The position numbers and the translations under genes are program-made. Below, piece by piece: positions 27,886-37,394 of a stretch of 64,000 nt of DNA (position 1 is the first letter of the stretch; every line of letters begins with the position of its first letter). The notes below the pieces were generated by a model, which saw only the letters and a list, made by a program, of their open reading frames with translations, was not told where the DNA came from and searched no databases. Location: contig CAJQOH010000020.1 in NCBI GenBank assembly GCA_905479915.1, forward strand, positions 62,001-126,000. Reading direction: 5' to 3'. This DNA is from an uncultured Flavobacteriales bacterium. Its GTDB lineage: Bacteria; Bacteroidota; Bacteroidia; Flavobacteriales_E; Vicingaceae.

Positions 27886-28926
27886 TTAATTGTAAATCTT
27901 TCTACGGTTTAATTCTCGCTGATATTTACGGGCATAAATTAAATGCTGATTGTAATTTGTAGCAAAATTATGGTAACCAGTAAAATCTTCTTTGGCACAC
28001 ATGTACAAATACTTATGACTCTCATAATCTAATACAGCATCTAAACTTTTGATGTTTGGCAAGTTAATTGGTCCAGGAGGCAAACCTTTGTGTTTATAAG
28101 TATTGTAAGGAGAATTAATCTCTTTATGTTTGTTCAACACCCTTCTAATTGTAAAATCACCCAATCCATAAACCAACGTAGGATCTGATTGCAAAGCCAT
28201 TCCTATTCTTAATCTATTGATGTAAAGTCCTGCAACTTTAGGTCTTTCATCGCTATGTACTGTTTGTTCTGCTTGAACTATTGAGGCTAAAATTGCCACT
28301 TCAGATTGAGATAGATTTAACTTTCTAGCTTTGGCTTTACGCTCATCAGTCCAAAACTTTTTATATTCTTTTGCCATTCTCTGAATGGCCTCTTCTGCAG
28401 TAGTTGCCCAATTAAATTGATAGGTATTTGGTAAAAATAAAGTTAGAATTGTTGTTTGATTAAAGCCGTATTTAGCAACAAATTCAGGGCTATTAATTAG
28501 GTTAATTACTTCTAAACTATCACACTCTAAGTTTTTAGAAATTTTACCAGCCAAATCAGCCTTGGTTCTAACATTGTTAAAAGTAACTTTTACTGGAACT
28601 GTTTCTCCAGAACGAAACAAATCTACCAACTCATTATTATTCATTCCCTCCGCTAACAAATACCTTCCGGAATGTATATTGTTTTTAAATCCTGCTTTTT
28701 TTTCTGCTACAAACTCAAAAGATTCTCTATTAATGATGTATCCTTTTTCGTATAAATTATGTACAACATCATCAAACTGATCATCAGAATTAATGTAAAA
28801 GTATTTATCTGTTGTATTGCTCAATGTTACATTAGGCTGATATACCTGTTGGTACATATCATAAACAACATAAGCACCAACAAATACAGCGATTAGGAAT
28901 AGTGATATTATTATTTTTTTGAACAT
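27886..28926 (-). CDS. mltG: Endolytic murein transglycosylase MltG
   Basis: A membrane-anchored enzyme that cuts nascent glycan strands and sets their length. A cytoplasmic MFKK start and one transmembrane helix (about 5-22) precede a LysM-like domain and the YceG domain with the catalytic-glutamate stretch ASIVQAEQTVHSDERPKVA and INRLRIGMALQSDPTLVYG, then SPYNTYKHKGLPPGPI. I start at 28926 (MFKKIIIS); the in-frame ATG at 28944 lies inside a palindromic repeat and would add MTNKNK, which looks accidental. Length about 346 aa is typical. Confidence 0.92.
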   Translation of the reverse strand: MFKKIIISLFLIAVFVGAYVVYDMYQQVYQPNVTLSNTTDKYFYINSDDQFDDVVHNLYEKGYIINRESFEFVAEKKAGFKNNIHSGRYLLAEGMNNNELVDLFRSGETVPVKVTFNNVRTKADLAGKISKNLECDSLEVINLINSPEFVAKYGFNQTTILTLFLPNTYQFNWATTAEEAIQRMAKEYKKFWTDERKAKARKLNLSQSEVAILASIVQAEQTVHSDERPKVAGLYINRLRIGMALQSDPTLVYGLGDFTIRRVLNKHKEINSPYNTYKHKGLPPGPINLPNIKSLDAVLDYESHKYLYMCAKEDFTGYHNFATNYNQHLIYARKYQRELNRRKIYN

Positions 28927-28938
28927 TTTGTTTTTATT

Positions 28939-29013
28939 CGTCATTGCGAACGAGGTACGAGTGCGGCAATCTTGTATTTAGCTTGTTAGATTGCTTCGTA
29001 CCTCTCGATGACG
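28939..29013. repeat. REP-like palindromic element upstream of mltG
   Basis: Two imperfect inverted arms, CGTCATTGCGAACGAGGTAC... (28939-28972) and AGATTGCTTCGTACC...GATGACG (28988-29013), flank a 15-base centre. The arms share CGTCAT, GAGGTACGA and GCAATCT with small indels. This GTCATTGCGA type of palindrome is scattered in many bacterial genomes as a REP or miniature element. It is much more GC-rich than its surroundings and sits in the 93-base gap between the GNAT gene and mltG. No other copy was seen in the window. Confidence 0.75.
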
Positions 29014-29019
29014 TTGTTT

Positions 29020-29517
29020 CTATAATTTTAATTCGTAATAATTAACTGGTTTCTCAAACAATTCTCTCTCCTCAATAAATTGAAAACCATTTTTTTCAAA
29101 TAAACGAATACTCAGCATATTATCTTTAAAGATGTTACAAAAAATAGTAACAACGTTAAGTTCATTTCTACAATATTCTGAGATAAGTCCTAGAGCTTCA
29201 GTAGCAAATCCTTTCTTTCTAGCTGATAGATCAGCAATTAAAATTCCTACACCGACTATTTTGTTCGAAGCATTAAATTCAAACAAATCTATTGTGCCTA
29301 TTGGTTTTTCATCAGAACTCAAACAGATAACATAACGAACCTGTTGTTGTTCATAAAGATCTTGAGGCTGAGTTACAAAATCAGCTATCTCCCCTTTCGT
29401 AAAAGGCTCTACTGTGCCACTCACCTTCCAGTTTTCTGGGTCATTTTCAATTGCTAAAATAAAATCAGCATCGCTTCTGTTTAACTTTCTTAAAAATATA
29501 TTAGCAGATGTTAACAC
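29020..29517 (-). CDS. GNAT family N-acetyltransferase (RimJ/RimL-like)
   Basis: A 165-residue acetyltransferase of the RimJ/RimL kind that starts with the usual IFLRKLNRSDADFILAIENDPEN. The acetyl-CoA region is VGVGILIADLSARKKGFATEAL and the end is SIRLFEKNGFQFIEERE. Substrate unknown; small molecules, N-termini or antibiotics are all possible in this family. It follows the 181-residue gene with a 7-base overlap. Confidence 0.82.
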   Translation of the reverse strand: MLTSANIFLRKLNRSDADFILAIENDPENWKVSGTVEPFTKGEIADFVTQPQDLYEQQQVRYVICLSSDEKPIGTIDLFEFNASNKIVGVGILIADLSARKKGFATEALGLISEYCRNELNVVTIFCNIFKDNMLSIRLFEKNGFQFIEERELFEKPVNYYELKL

Positions 29518-30056
29518 GAAATTTGCTCTTTTCTACTTAAAGCTGCCACACAATTCTCCACATCCTCTTTAGTGTATGTTGTCATTTCAAAAACATGGTC
29601 AACTATTTTCTTAGAAAGGTTTAATTCAAAAACTCCAGTAATTAATTGCTTCTCATAAAGAGCAGGAAGTAATTCAAAAATAAAATTGGTATTGCTTACA
29701 TCTAAGTTATAAGCTTCATAAATAAACTCTTTAACCGGAACCAAACAACTTGTATCAAGCGTTACTTTATAATGCTGTTCTACCATAGCAGCAATTAACT
29801 CATTTAGCATGGTAAAATTTGAGTTCTTCAGCTCAACAAATACAACTTCGGTTTTACGCTTAACTGCTGTAGTATAAAAATCAGTTACAGCCAATCCTAT
29901 ATTTGGCCCTACAGAAGTAATATCATACAATAAGCCATTTACGATCAATCCAATATGTGGAGGTATCTTTGAAGCTCTATAAATAAAAATATATACCCCT
30001 TTTTGAAGATCTTCTTGATCTACAACTGACGTTATATTTATGGGATATTTATTCAT
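29511..30056 (-). CDS. Unknown protein, possible permuted papain-fold (NlpC/P60-like)
   Basis: 181 residues with no signal peptide or transmembrane segment. I do not recognise the family by name. Residues 20-46 read GVYIFIYRASKIPPHIGLIV..LLYDITS, giving a His34 on a strand with HIGL, and further on DTSCLVPVKEFIYEAY gives Cys104 at the start of a helix. A histidine strand before a cysteine helix is the order in circularly permuted NlpC/P60 and LRAT-like proteins. The gene lies in an operon dapF-this-GNAT with ATGA and 7-base overlaps, so it is expressed with diaminopimelate epimerase, which would suit a peptide or murein-related role. Treat the fold call as a hypothesis. Confidence 0.5.
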   Translation of the reverse strand: MNKYPINITSVVDQEDLQKGVYIFIYRASKIPPHIGLIVNGLLYDITSVGPNIGLAVTDFYTTAVKRKTEVVFVELKNSNFTMLNELIAAMVEQHYKVTLDTSCLVPVKEFIYEAYNLDVSNTNFIFELLPALYEKQLITGVFELNLSKKIVDHVFEMTTYTKEDVENCVAALSRKEQISC

Positions 30057-30832
30057 TTTAACTCTACTAAACCTTTAAAAACAAAAGTTGCCGGGCCTAT
30101 CAACCAAATATCTTTAAACTCATTTCCATTTCGTTTAAATCCAACTTTTAAGTTCCCTCCCGCAGCATTAACAGATATAACTCCTTCTTGTAAACCATTT
30201 ACATCTGCCAAACTTAATGCCGCTGCAGTAACACCAGTTCCACAAGACAATGTTTCATCCTCCACCCCTCTTTCATAAGTTCTAATATCAAGCTCAGTAT
30301 CATTAAATTTTACAAAGTTGACATTTGTACCCTCTTCTTTAAAACGATCATTGTATCGAATGTTTGCCCCTTCAAGTTTAACATCAACAGCTTTCACATC
30401 CTCTACGTTTACAATGTAATGAGGAGATCCTGTATTGATAAAGTAATGCTCATCACCTTTCTCAATATCTTTTACATCGTGCATTTTTAAAGAAACCTCT
30501 CCTCCATCATTTATCCAAGCCTCATGTTCTCCATCCGTAGATAAAAACATGGCTTGTTTTTCTATAATTCCTAAATGCTTAGCAAAAGCAACAGCACATC
30601 TGCTTCCATTACCGCAAAAACTTTGTGTTCCATCAGCATTGAAATAAATCATATTAAAATCTAGATCATCAAGATTCTCAATCAAAATTAATCCATCTGC
30701 ACCTATACCAAAACGCCTATCGCAAAGTTGCTGAACATGTTTTAGGTTGGTTTTATCAAAGACATTGTTACGGTTATCAATCATAACAAAATCATTACCT
30801 GTTCCTTGATATTTATAGAATTCTATTTGCAT
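30053..30832 (-). CDS. dapF: Diaminopimelate epimerase
   Basis: Converts LL- to meso-diaminopimelate for lysine and peptidoglycan synthesis, a cofactor-independent two-base racemase. The paired cysteines are Cys73 in SFCGNGSRCA and Cys197 in LSCGTGVTA. Also present are KYQGTGNDFVMIDN at the N-terminus and GADGLILI. Length (259 aa) is slightly short of the usual 270-280 but complete. First of a three-gene operon with the unknown 181-residue protein and a GNAT enzyme. Confidence 0.94.
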   Translation of the reverse strand: MQIEFYKYQGTGNDFVMIDNRNNVFDKTNLKHVQQLCDRRFGIGADGLILIENLDDLDFNMIYFNADGTQSFCGNGSRCAVAFAKHLGIIEKQAMFLSTDGEHEAWINDGGEVSLKMHDVKDIEKGDEHYFINTGSPHYIVNVEDVKAVDVKLEGANIRYNDRFKEEGTNVNFVKFNDTELDIRTYERGVEDETLSCGTGVTAAALSLADVNGLQEGVISVNAAGGNLKVGFKRNGNEFKDIWLIGPATFVFKGLVELK

Positions 30833-30866
30833 AATGCGAAATTAGTGCTTTAGTTAGAAAGTTCTA

Positions 30867-31268
30867 TTATTCTCCTTTAAATTTTCGATTTGATTTCTTT
30901 TCTGAATGCTTCTTTTTATTGTCCAGCCTTTTTCTAACCGATGATCTGCTTGGCTTTGTTGGTCTTCTTTTCTTTACTGGCGTTAAAGCTGTTTTTATTA
31001 AGTGTATAAAACGATCAAAAACAATCTCTTTATTGGTTAGCTGACTTCTAGTTTCATCGCATTTCAAAGCTAAAACTCCATCAGCAGAAATTCTATTGGC
31101 CAATTTTTCTAAAATAATTGATTTTCTTCTTTCTGTTAAGACTTCTGAACGAACTACATCAAACAACAATTCAACTTTAGTAGAAACTTTGTTCACATTT
31201 TGCCCTCCAGCCCCACCACTTCTACTAGTTCTGTACTTTACCTCTCTATGAAAATCTTCGTAATTCAT
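30867..31268 (-). CDS. arfB: Alternative ribosome-rescue factor ArfB (GGQ hydrolase)
   Basis: 133 residues with the release-factor GGQ motif RSGGAGGQNVNKVSTKVEL at 16-34. It lacks the codon-recognition domain and ends in a highly basic tail (KKRRPTKPSRSSVRKRL and on) that in E. coli ArfB inserts into the empty mRNA channel. It releases peptides from stalled ribosomes. Monocistronic or first before dapF, 34 bases downstream. Confidence 0.9.
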   Translation of the reverse strand: MNYEDFHREVKYRTSRSGGAGGQNVNKVSTKVELLFDVVRSEVLTERRKSIILEKLANRISADGVLALKCDETRSQLTNKEIVFDRFIHLIKTALTPVKKRRPTKPSRSSVRKRLDNKKKHSEKKSNRKFKGE

Positions 31269-31365
31269 TTAAATATTTACAAATACTTGATAAAGGTCAA
31301 TATAAATATGCATTTCTACGTTAATTTTATGATAATTTCACCAATTCAAATTCATTATAGAATCC

Positions 31366-32814
31366 TTGCATAAAAAGATTACATATCTGCTTATTCTTAT
31401 TTTTTGTTGTAGACAAATAGCTGCACAAGAAAACATGGGAATCTCTAATAGTAATTATGCCCCTACTAACTCTGTTTTTCTAAACCCATCTTCTATTGGA
31501 GACTCTAAAGTATATTGGGAGATTAATCTTGTAGGAGCTTCCGCTTTTATTGACAACAACTATGTTTATTCTCCCGGATTCTCTTTTATTAGCGCAATAA
31601 GGAACCCAGCGGGTGTTGCTGAACCTTTAGATGATTTCAAGCCGGGTAATAAATCTGCTTATGTAGATATAGCAGTGCATGGTCCTTCATTTTATTTAAA
31701 CTTAGGAAAACATGCTGTTGGTTTGTCAACTCAATTAAGAACAGTAGTTGATGGAAGAAACATTGATGACAACTTAGCTAAATTTATGTTTGAAGGTTTC
31801 AAGTACTTACCTCAAAGGGGAATTGAATACAACACTTCAAACACCAAAATTAATACCATGACTTGGGGAGAGCTAGGTATTAATTATGCCTATACTTTTA
31901 AACAGCAAAGCAACAACATGTATATCGGAGGGATATCTGTTAAAAGGCTTTACGGCATTAACCACCTGGGTGTAAACATTAAAAACGCAACCTTTACTGT
32001 ACCAGATACTAGTGATATTGTGTTTGCTGAAATTGACGGTAAATATGGTTTTTCTGCCCCAGCATTTAATGCGGGTAGAGGTTGGGGACTTGATTTTGGT
32101 TTTACTTATAAAAAGATGCTTGAAGAAATTGATGCTTACGTTCCTTACTCTAAAAAAAGTGGTTGTAAAAAACCAGATTATTTATACAAAATTGGGGTAT
32201 CATTAATAGATTTCGGTTACATCTCTTTTGGTAGTGCAAGTTATGCCGGAAACGTTGATGAATCTGGAACATGGGAAGACTTCAGCAATAGTAATTTTGA
32301 AGACAACTTCAACCAATACGATGCTAAAATATTAAACTCTTTTTCATCCTCATCAGATGTCAGTAGTTCTTACAAAGCGTTTTTACCAACATCATTATCC
32401 ATACAGTACGATTATAATTTTGAAAATGGATTTTACCTGAACACAACAGTTGTTCAAAACCTATCTTTCTTCAATCAACTTGGTGTTAACCGTCAAAACT
32501 CTTTTGCACTAACACCACGTTTTGAAACTCCTCGATTTGAAGTTGCAATGCCTCTTACTTTTAGAAAATACATCTACCCTTCTTTAGGATTGGCATTTCG
32601 TTTTTGGAACAATTTGGTTATTGGAACCGACAGATTGGGACCTATATTATTTAAAGGAAATAAGTACGGGGCTGATATTTATTTCAATCTAAAGGTGGCT
32701 AAACTGTATACTAATAAATGTAGAGTCAAACCATCTAAGAGAAAATTTAAACGGTATAAAACAAACGATTGCCATTTTACACCAAACAAAAAGTGGAAAA
32801 AGAAAAAACGATAA
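31366..32814 (+). CDS. DUF5723-like outer-membrane barrel-type protein
   Basis: 482 residues that begin at a TTG (no ATG in a sensible place) followed by a signal peptide (residues 1-20, ending in AQE). The mature part opens ENMGISNSNYAPTNSVFLNPSSIGDSKVYWEINLVG, the hallmark of the Bacteroidota DUF5723 family, and continues with alternating aromatic strands that suggest an outer-membrane beta barrel. The last residues are very basic (KKWKKKKR). Probable porin-like or PorV-type surface protein; no substrate is known. Divergent from arfB. Confidence 0.72.
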   Translation: MHKKITYLLILIFCCRQIAAQENMGISNSNYAPTNSVFLNPSSIGDSKVYWEINLVGASAFIDNNYVYSPGFSFISAIRNPAGVAEPLDDFKPGNKSAYVDIAVHGPSFYLNLGKHAVGLSTQLRTVVDGRNIDDNLAKFMFEGFKYLPQRGIEYNTSNTKINTMTWGELGINYAYTFKQQSNNMYIGGISVKRLYGINHLGVNIKNATFTVPDTSDIVFAEIDGKYGFSAPAFNAGRGWGLDFGFTYKKMLEEIDAYVPYSKKSGCKKPDYLYKIGVSLIDFGYISFGSASYAGNVDESGTWEDFSNSNFEDNFNQYDAKILNSFSSSSDVSSSYKAFLPTSLSIQYDYNFENGFYLNTTVVQNLSFFNQLGVNRQNSFALTPRFETPRFEVAMPLTFRKYIYPSLGLAFRFWNNLVIGTDRLGPILFKGNKYGADIYFNLKVAKLYTNKCRVKPSKRKFKRYKTNDCHFTPNKKWKKKKR

Positions 32815-32854
32815 AAAACCGCTTATCAAAGTAATTTTACCACTGGTGTAACTT

Positions 32855-32887
32855 TTGATTTAATTTATCTACTCTCAACTATATTTG
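32855..32887 (+). promoter_or_regulatory. Bacteroidota-type promoter of the ABC exporter operon
   Basis: TTG at 32855-32857, a 22-base spacer and TATATTTG at 32880-32887 form a consensus promoter. The transcript would start about 15 bases before the ATG at 32910. Confidence 0.65.
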
Positions 32888-32909
32888 TATCAACTTATAA
32901 AGATACAAT

Positions 32910-33797
32910 ATGGCAACGCTTAAAATCAACAACTTATCTAAAACATACGCTAATGGTGTTAAAGCATTAGATGATATAAACATTGAACTTTCTAATGGAA
33001 TGTTTGGTTTACTTGGTCCTAATGGAGCAGGAAAATCCTCACTAATGAGAACATTAGCAACCTTACAAGAAGCTGATTCTGGTACTGCTTTTTTAGATGA
33101 CATTGATATCTTTAAGGATCCTACTGAATTAAGAAAAGTATTGGGTTATCTTCCTCAAGAGTTTGGAGTTTATCCTCAAATCACAGCCTATCAATTACTT
33201 GATCATATGGCAATTTTAAAAGGAATTGTTAACGGTAAAGAACGTAAACAGTTGGTTGAATATTTATTGCAAAAAGTAAACCTTTTTAGCAAGAGACATC
33301 AAAAAGTAAAAGGATTTTCTGGAGGGATGAAACAACGTGTTGGAATTGCGCAAGCATTAATTGGAAATCCAAAATTAATTATTGTTGATGAACCTACTGC
33401 TGGTTTAGATCCTGGTGAAAGAAACAGGTTTCACAATCTTTTAGCCGATGTTGCTGAAGATGTTATTATTATATTGTCTACACATATTGTTGATGATGTT
33501 ACCGAGCTATGCTCTAACATGGCAATTATGAATACTGGTAAGATGGTTTACCAAGGAACACCACAAAATGTAATTAGTGAGTTAAATGGTAAAGTTTGGC
33601 AAAAAATAATTGAACGAAATGAGGTGAACGAATACAAAACCAATTACACTGTTATTTCAGATAAAATGGTAGCCGGAAAGCCTTTAATACATGTTTTAAG
33701 TGAGTCAAACCCTGGTGATGGGTTTGAAAGTATAGCTCCTACTTTAGAAGATGTTTTCTTCTCAAAAATTAATATCTCTGAAAAAGCATCAGTTTAA
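32910..33797 (+). CDS. ABC transporter ATP-binding protein
   Basis: 295-residue nucleotide-binding protein of the ABC-2 type. Walker A GPNGAGKSSL is at 36-45, the Q-loop is at YLPQEFGVYPQ, the signature FSGGMKQR near 140, Walker B LIIVDEPTAGLDPGE near 160 and the H-loop STHIVDDV near 195. It lies 18 bases before the permease-peptidase fusion and is its ATPase. A C-terminal extension after the NBD (about 215-295) is a substrate or coupling domain typical of this subfamily. Confidence 0.92.
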   Translation: MATLKINNLSKTYANGVKALDDINIELSNGMFGLLGPNGAGKSSLMRTLATLQEADSGTAFLDDIDIFKDPTELRKVLGYLPQEFGVYPQITAYQLLDHMAILKGIVNGKERKQLVEYLLQKVNLFSKRHQKVKGFSGGMKQRVGIAQALIGNPKLIIVDEPTAGLDPGERNRFHNLLADVAEDVIIILSTHIVDDVTELCSNMAIMNTGKMVYQGTPQNVISELNGKVWQKIIERNEVNEYKTNYTVISDKMVAGKPLIHVLSESNPGDGFESIAPTLEDVFFSKINISEKASV

Positions 33798-33815
33798 TCT
33801 AAATACTTAGCAATT

Positions 33816-36800
33816 ATGTTTAAAGAATTTTTCATAAAAGAACTTGGTGCTGCACTCCAAAGGCCAATGCTCTATATATTTATATTAATGATGACCCTTT
33901 TTGGGGCATTAATGGTAATTTTTGGAGAAACAATTGGTTCTACAGGAAACGAATATGCCAACTCTCCCCATACCATTACTGGAATTATTGCCGCTTTCTC
34001 ACTTTTATCCTTATTAATTTCTACTGCTTTTTTTAACAATGCAGCATTAAGAGATTTTAAATATGGATTTAATGAAATCTTATTTACAAGTCCGATACAC
34101 AAATTTGGATATTATTTTGGAAGATTTTCTGGAGCTTTACTCCTTTCTACAATTCCTTTATTAGGGATTTACTTAGGGTTTATGATAGGCGCTATTATTG
34201 GTCCATTATCTGGTCAAATTGATGCAGAACGAATTGGTGCCTTTCATTTTGAAACGCTTCTAAACAGTTACTTCCTGTTTATTTTTCCGAACATGTTTAT
34301 TGCTGGAACAATTATTTTTGCAATGGCAACAAAATGGAAAAATACCATCATTTCTTTTTTAGGAACCATACTTATTATTGTTGTTAATTCTATTTCAGGA
34401 ACACTAACTTCAGATTTAGACAACGAAACAATCGGAGCGTTAATAGACATGTTTGGTACGGATGCTTTTTCTATAGATACCAAGTATTCTACCCCTTCAG
34501 AAAAAAACTCACAAGGAGCACTATTTGGAGGTTTGCTACTATTAAATAGAATCATTTGGATGGTTGTTGGATCTATTATCTTAGCCCTATCCTACTTCTC
34601 TTTTAGCTTTATTAATAAAAACCAAAAAGTTAAAAAAACAAAGCAAGTAGATACTAGTAACTCAGCAATAAAGATGAGTAGACCTGGTGTTATTGGAGTA
34701 TTCAATCTAAAAACGAGTATTAGTCAATTTAAAAGCTTCTTTGCTATTAATTTTTATAGTATCGTTAGAAGTAATTTATTTAAAATACTATTTGTTATTA
34801 GTGCTGTAATACTAACTGTTAGTTTATGGGGTGGTTTCGAATACTTTGGCTTACAATCTTACCCTGTTACCTACAAAATGATGGATGTAATCAATGGAAT
34901 TGTAGGTTTATTTGTTCTAATTGTATTGGTATTTTTTAGTGGAGAATTGGTTTGGCGAGATAGAGACAGTCACATTAATGGAGTTATTGATGGAACACCA
35001 CACAGCTCTCTTATTTCCTTATTGGCAAAAACAATCTCGCTAATTTGTGTAGGAGTCTGTTTAAATGTATTTTTTATTGTTGCTGCTATTATTTACCAAT
35101 TACTTAATGGTTATACCAATATTGAATTAGGAGTATATCTTCAAGACTTTATATACAAAGCATTACCAATGTATGTTATTTGGTCCTCAATCTTTGTTTT
35201 CTTACAAGTAATCATCAACAATAAATACATTGGGTATTTTATATCCATACTGTTAATCTTCTTGTTAGATATCTTAATGGCAATATTTGAGTTCCGATCT
35301 AACATGATAAACATCGGGTCCTCTCCTTCTTATACCTATTCAGATATGAATGGATTTGGAGCAGAGCTATACGCCTCTAACTGGTTTAATTTTTACTGGG
35401 TATTATTTGCTGTTTTATTGCTTGTATTTGCAGGATTAATATGGGTAAGAGGAACCACTTTTGGATTAAAAAATCGTTTAAAATCGGCTAAAAAACACTT
35501 AACCCCAAAATATGCTTTCGGATTGGCTATCATTAGTATTTTATGGATAGGAACGGCTAGTTTTGTTTATTACAATACTCAAGTTCTTAACTCTTATGAG
35601 AGCAGCGATAAAAGAGAGGCAGATCAAATTAGGTATGAAAAAGAATTGAAAAAATATGATGGGATAGCACAACCCAAAATAACAAGTGCTACTTACAAGA
35701 TAGATATCTTTCCAGAAAAGCGAAACTTCTTAGCCAAATCGGGTTTAATTCTTACCAATGAAACCAGCGAAATTATAGACTCTCTACACTTTATTGTTGA
35801 TGCTGGTTGGGAAATGAAACTTCATCTTAAAAATGCTAAAATCGTTTTTGAAGATAAAGATTTAGGTTATTTGATTTACCAATTAAATACACCTTTAGTT
35901 CCAAACGAAAAAGTAGCCTTAGTTGTTGAAGCAGCTCACATTTCAAAAGGATTTGAAAATAACGTAAGCAACTCATTTGTTGCAGAAAATGGTACATTCA
36001 TTAATAATTTTGCGATACTTCCTTCTATCGGTTATAGTGATGCTTATGAACTTGGAGACAAGCAAAAACGAAAAAAGAACGATTTACCTGTAAAAGAAAG
36101 AATGCCCAAGCTTCAAGCTGAATGTGGAAAATCTTGTCATGTAAACTATCTATCTAACGGAACATCAGACTGGATAAATGTAGAAACCTATATTTCTACT
36201 TCTAGCGATCAAATTGCTATTGCTCCAGGAACACTGCTGGAAGAAAGTTCAGAAAATGGCCGTAACTATTACCATTACAAAGTAGATCATAAATCACAAA
36301 ACTTCTTCAACTTTATGTCGGCTAGATTTGAAGTGGCTCGAAAAAAATGGAATGGAATTGATATTGAAGTCTATTATGATAAGGCTCACAAATACAATGT
36401 TGATATGATGACTGCTGCAGTTGAAAAATCATTGAAATACTACATTGACAATTTTGGACCTTACTTTCACAAGCAAGCTAGAATTGTTGAATTTCCTAGA
36501 TATTCAACATTTGCTCAAGCTTTCCCAGGCACAATGCCGTATTCAGAATCATTCGGGTTTATTACCAATTTAGAAGATGAAGATGATAACAACGTTATCG
36601 ATGCTGTAATTGCACACGAAATGGCGCACCAATGGTGGGCTCATCAAGTAGTTGGTGCTACTATGCAAGGAGCTACAATGTTCTCTGAAAGTTTTGCAGA
36701 ATATTCTTCTTTAATGGTGATGAAGCATTCTGTAAATGATGACATTAAAATGAAAAACTTTTTGAAATACGATTATGATCGTTATTTAAAAGGGCGCAGC

Positions 36801-37394
36801 TTTGAACAAAAAAAGGAACTTCCATTATATAAAGTAGAAAATCAACAATACATTCATTATGGTAAAGGAAGTGTTTTACTGTATGCACTTCAAGATTATA
36901 TTGGAGAAGATAAAGTAAACAATGCTATGAAAAGCTTTTTAAATGAATACCGATACGTAAAGCCACCCTATCCTACTTCATTAGATTTTTTAAGGCATTT
37001 GGATACACAAATTCCTGACTCTTTAAAATACTTGGTAACCGATTGGTTTAAAGAAATCACCTTATATGATTACCGATTAAAAGAAGCAAACTACACAGAA
37101 CTGGCTAACGGAAAATACGAAATCTCTTTAGCTGTAGAAGCCTACAAGATTAAAGCAGATACTATTGGTAAAGAATCTAAAGTTGAATTTGATGACTGGG
37201 TAGATATAGGAGTATATGCTGATGAAGATGAAAAAGAGTTGATGTATCACAAGAGAGTAAAATTCAATGAAAATGAAATGAACTTTAAATTTGAAGTTGA
37301 CTCTCTTCCTACAAAAGCGGCAATTGATCCGAGAAGAATATTGATTGAAAGAAACATTAAAGACAATGTTAAAAAAGTTTCCAAAAAAGAATGA
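33816..37394 (+). CDS. ABC permease fused to an M1 (aminopeptidase N-like) peptidase
   Basis: 1192 residues. The N-terminal half (to about residue 590) has around twelve transmembrane helices, in two ABC-2-like sets. The C-terminal periplasmic half is an M1-type zinc peptidase: HEMAHQWWAHQ near residue 934 supplies HExxH, and the third ligand is in SESFAEYS, 20 residues after the second histidine, one more than in classical aminopeptidase N. Upstream YSESFGFIT replaces the GAMEN exopeptidase motif, so it may not be an aminopeptidase in the strict sense. Fusions of this kind are known in Bacteroidota with unknown cargo. Overlaps yjbQ by 4 bases. Confidence 0.9.
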   Translation: MFKEFFIKELGAALQRPMLYIFILMMTLFGALMVIFGETIGSTGNEYANSPHTITGIIAAFSLLSLLISTAFFNNAALRDFKYGFNEILFTSPIHKFGYYFGRFSGALLLSTIPLLGIYLGFMIGAIIGPLSGQIDAERIGAFHFETLLNSYFLFIFPNMFIAGTIIFAMATKWKNTIISFLGTILIIVVNSISGTLTSDLDNETIGALIDMFGTDAFSIDTKYSTPSEKNSQGALFGGLLLLNRIIWMVVGSIILALSYFSFSFINKNQKVKKTKQVDTSNSAIKMSRPGVIGVFNLKTSISQFKSFFAINFYSIVRSNLFKILFVISAVILTVSLWGGFEYFGLQSYPVTYKMMDVINGIVGLFVLIVLVFFSGELVWRDRDSHINGVIDGTPHSSLISLLAKTISLICVGVCLNVFFIVAAIIYQLLNGYTNIELGVYLQDFIYKALPMYVIWSSIFVFLQVIINNKYIGYFISILLIFLLDILMAIFEFRSNMINIGSSPSYTYSDMNGFGAELYASNWFNFYWVLFAVLLLVFAGLIWVRGTTFGLKNRLKSAKKHLTPKYAFGLAIISILWIGTASFVYYNTQVLNSYESSDKREADQIRYEKELKKYDGIAQPKITSATYKIDIFPEKRNFLAKSGLILTNETSEIIDSLHFIVDAGWEMKLHLKNAKIVFEDKDLGYLIYQLNTPLVPNEKVALVVEAAHISKGFENNVSNSFVAENGTFINNFAILPSIGYSDAYELGDKQKRKKNDLPVKERMPKLQAECGKSCHVNYLSNGTSDWINVETYISTSSDQIAIAPGTLLEESSENGRNYYHYKVDHKSQNFFNFMSARFEVARKKWNGIDIEVYYDKAHKYNVDMMTAAVEKSLKYYIDNFGPYFHKQARIVEFPRYSTFAQAFPGTMPYSESFGFITNLEDEDDNNVIDAVIAHEMAHQWWAHQVVGATMQGATMFSESFAEYSSLMVMKHSVNDDIKMKNFLKYDYDRYLKGRSFEQKKELPLYKVENQQYIHYGKGSVLLYALQDYIGEDKVNNAMKSFLNEYRYVKPPYPTSLDFLRHLDTQIPDSLKYLVTDWFKEITLYDYRLKEANYTELANGKYEISLAVEAYKIKADTIGKESKVEFDDWVDIGVYADEDEKELMYHKRVKFNENEMNFKFEVDSLPTKAAIDPRRILIERNIKDNVKKVSKKE

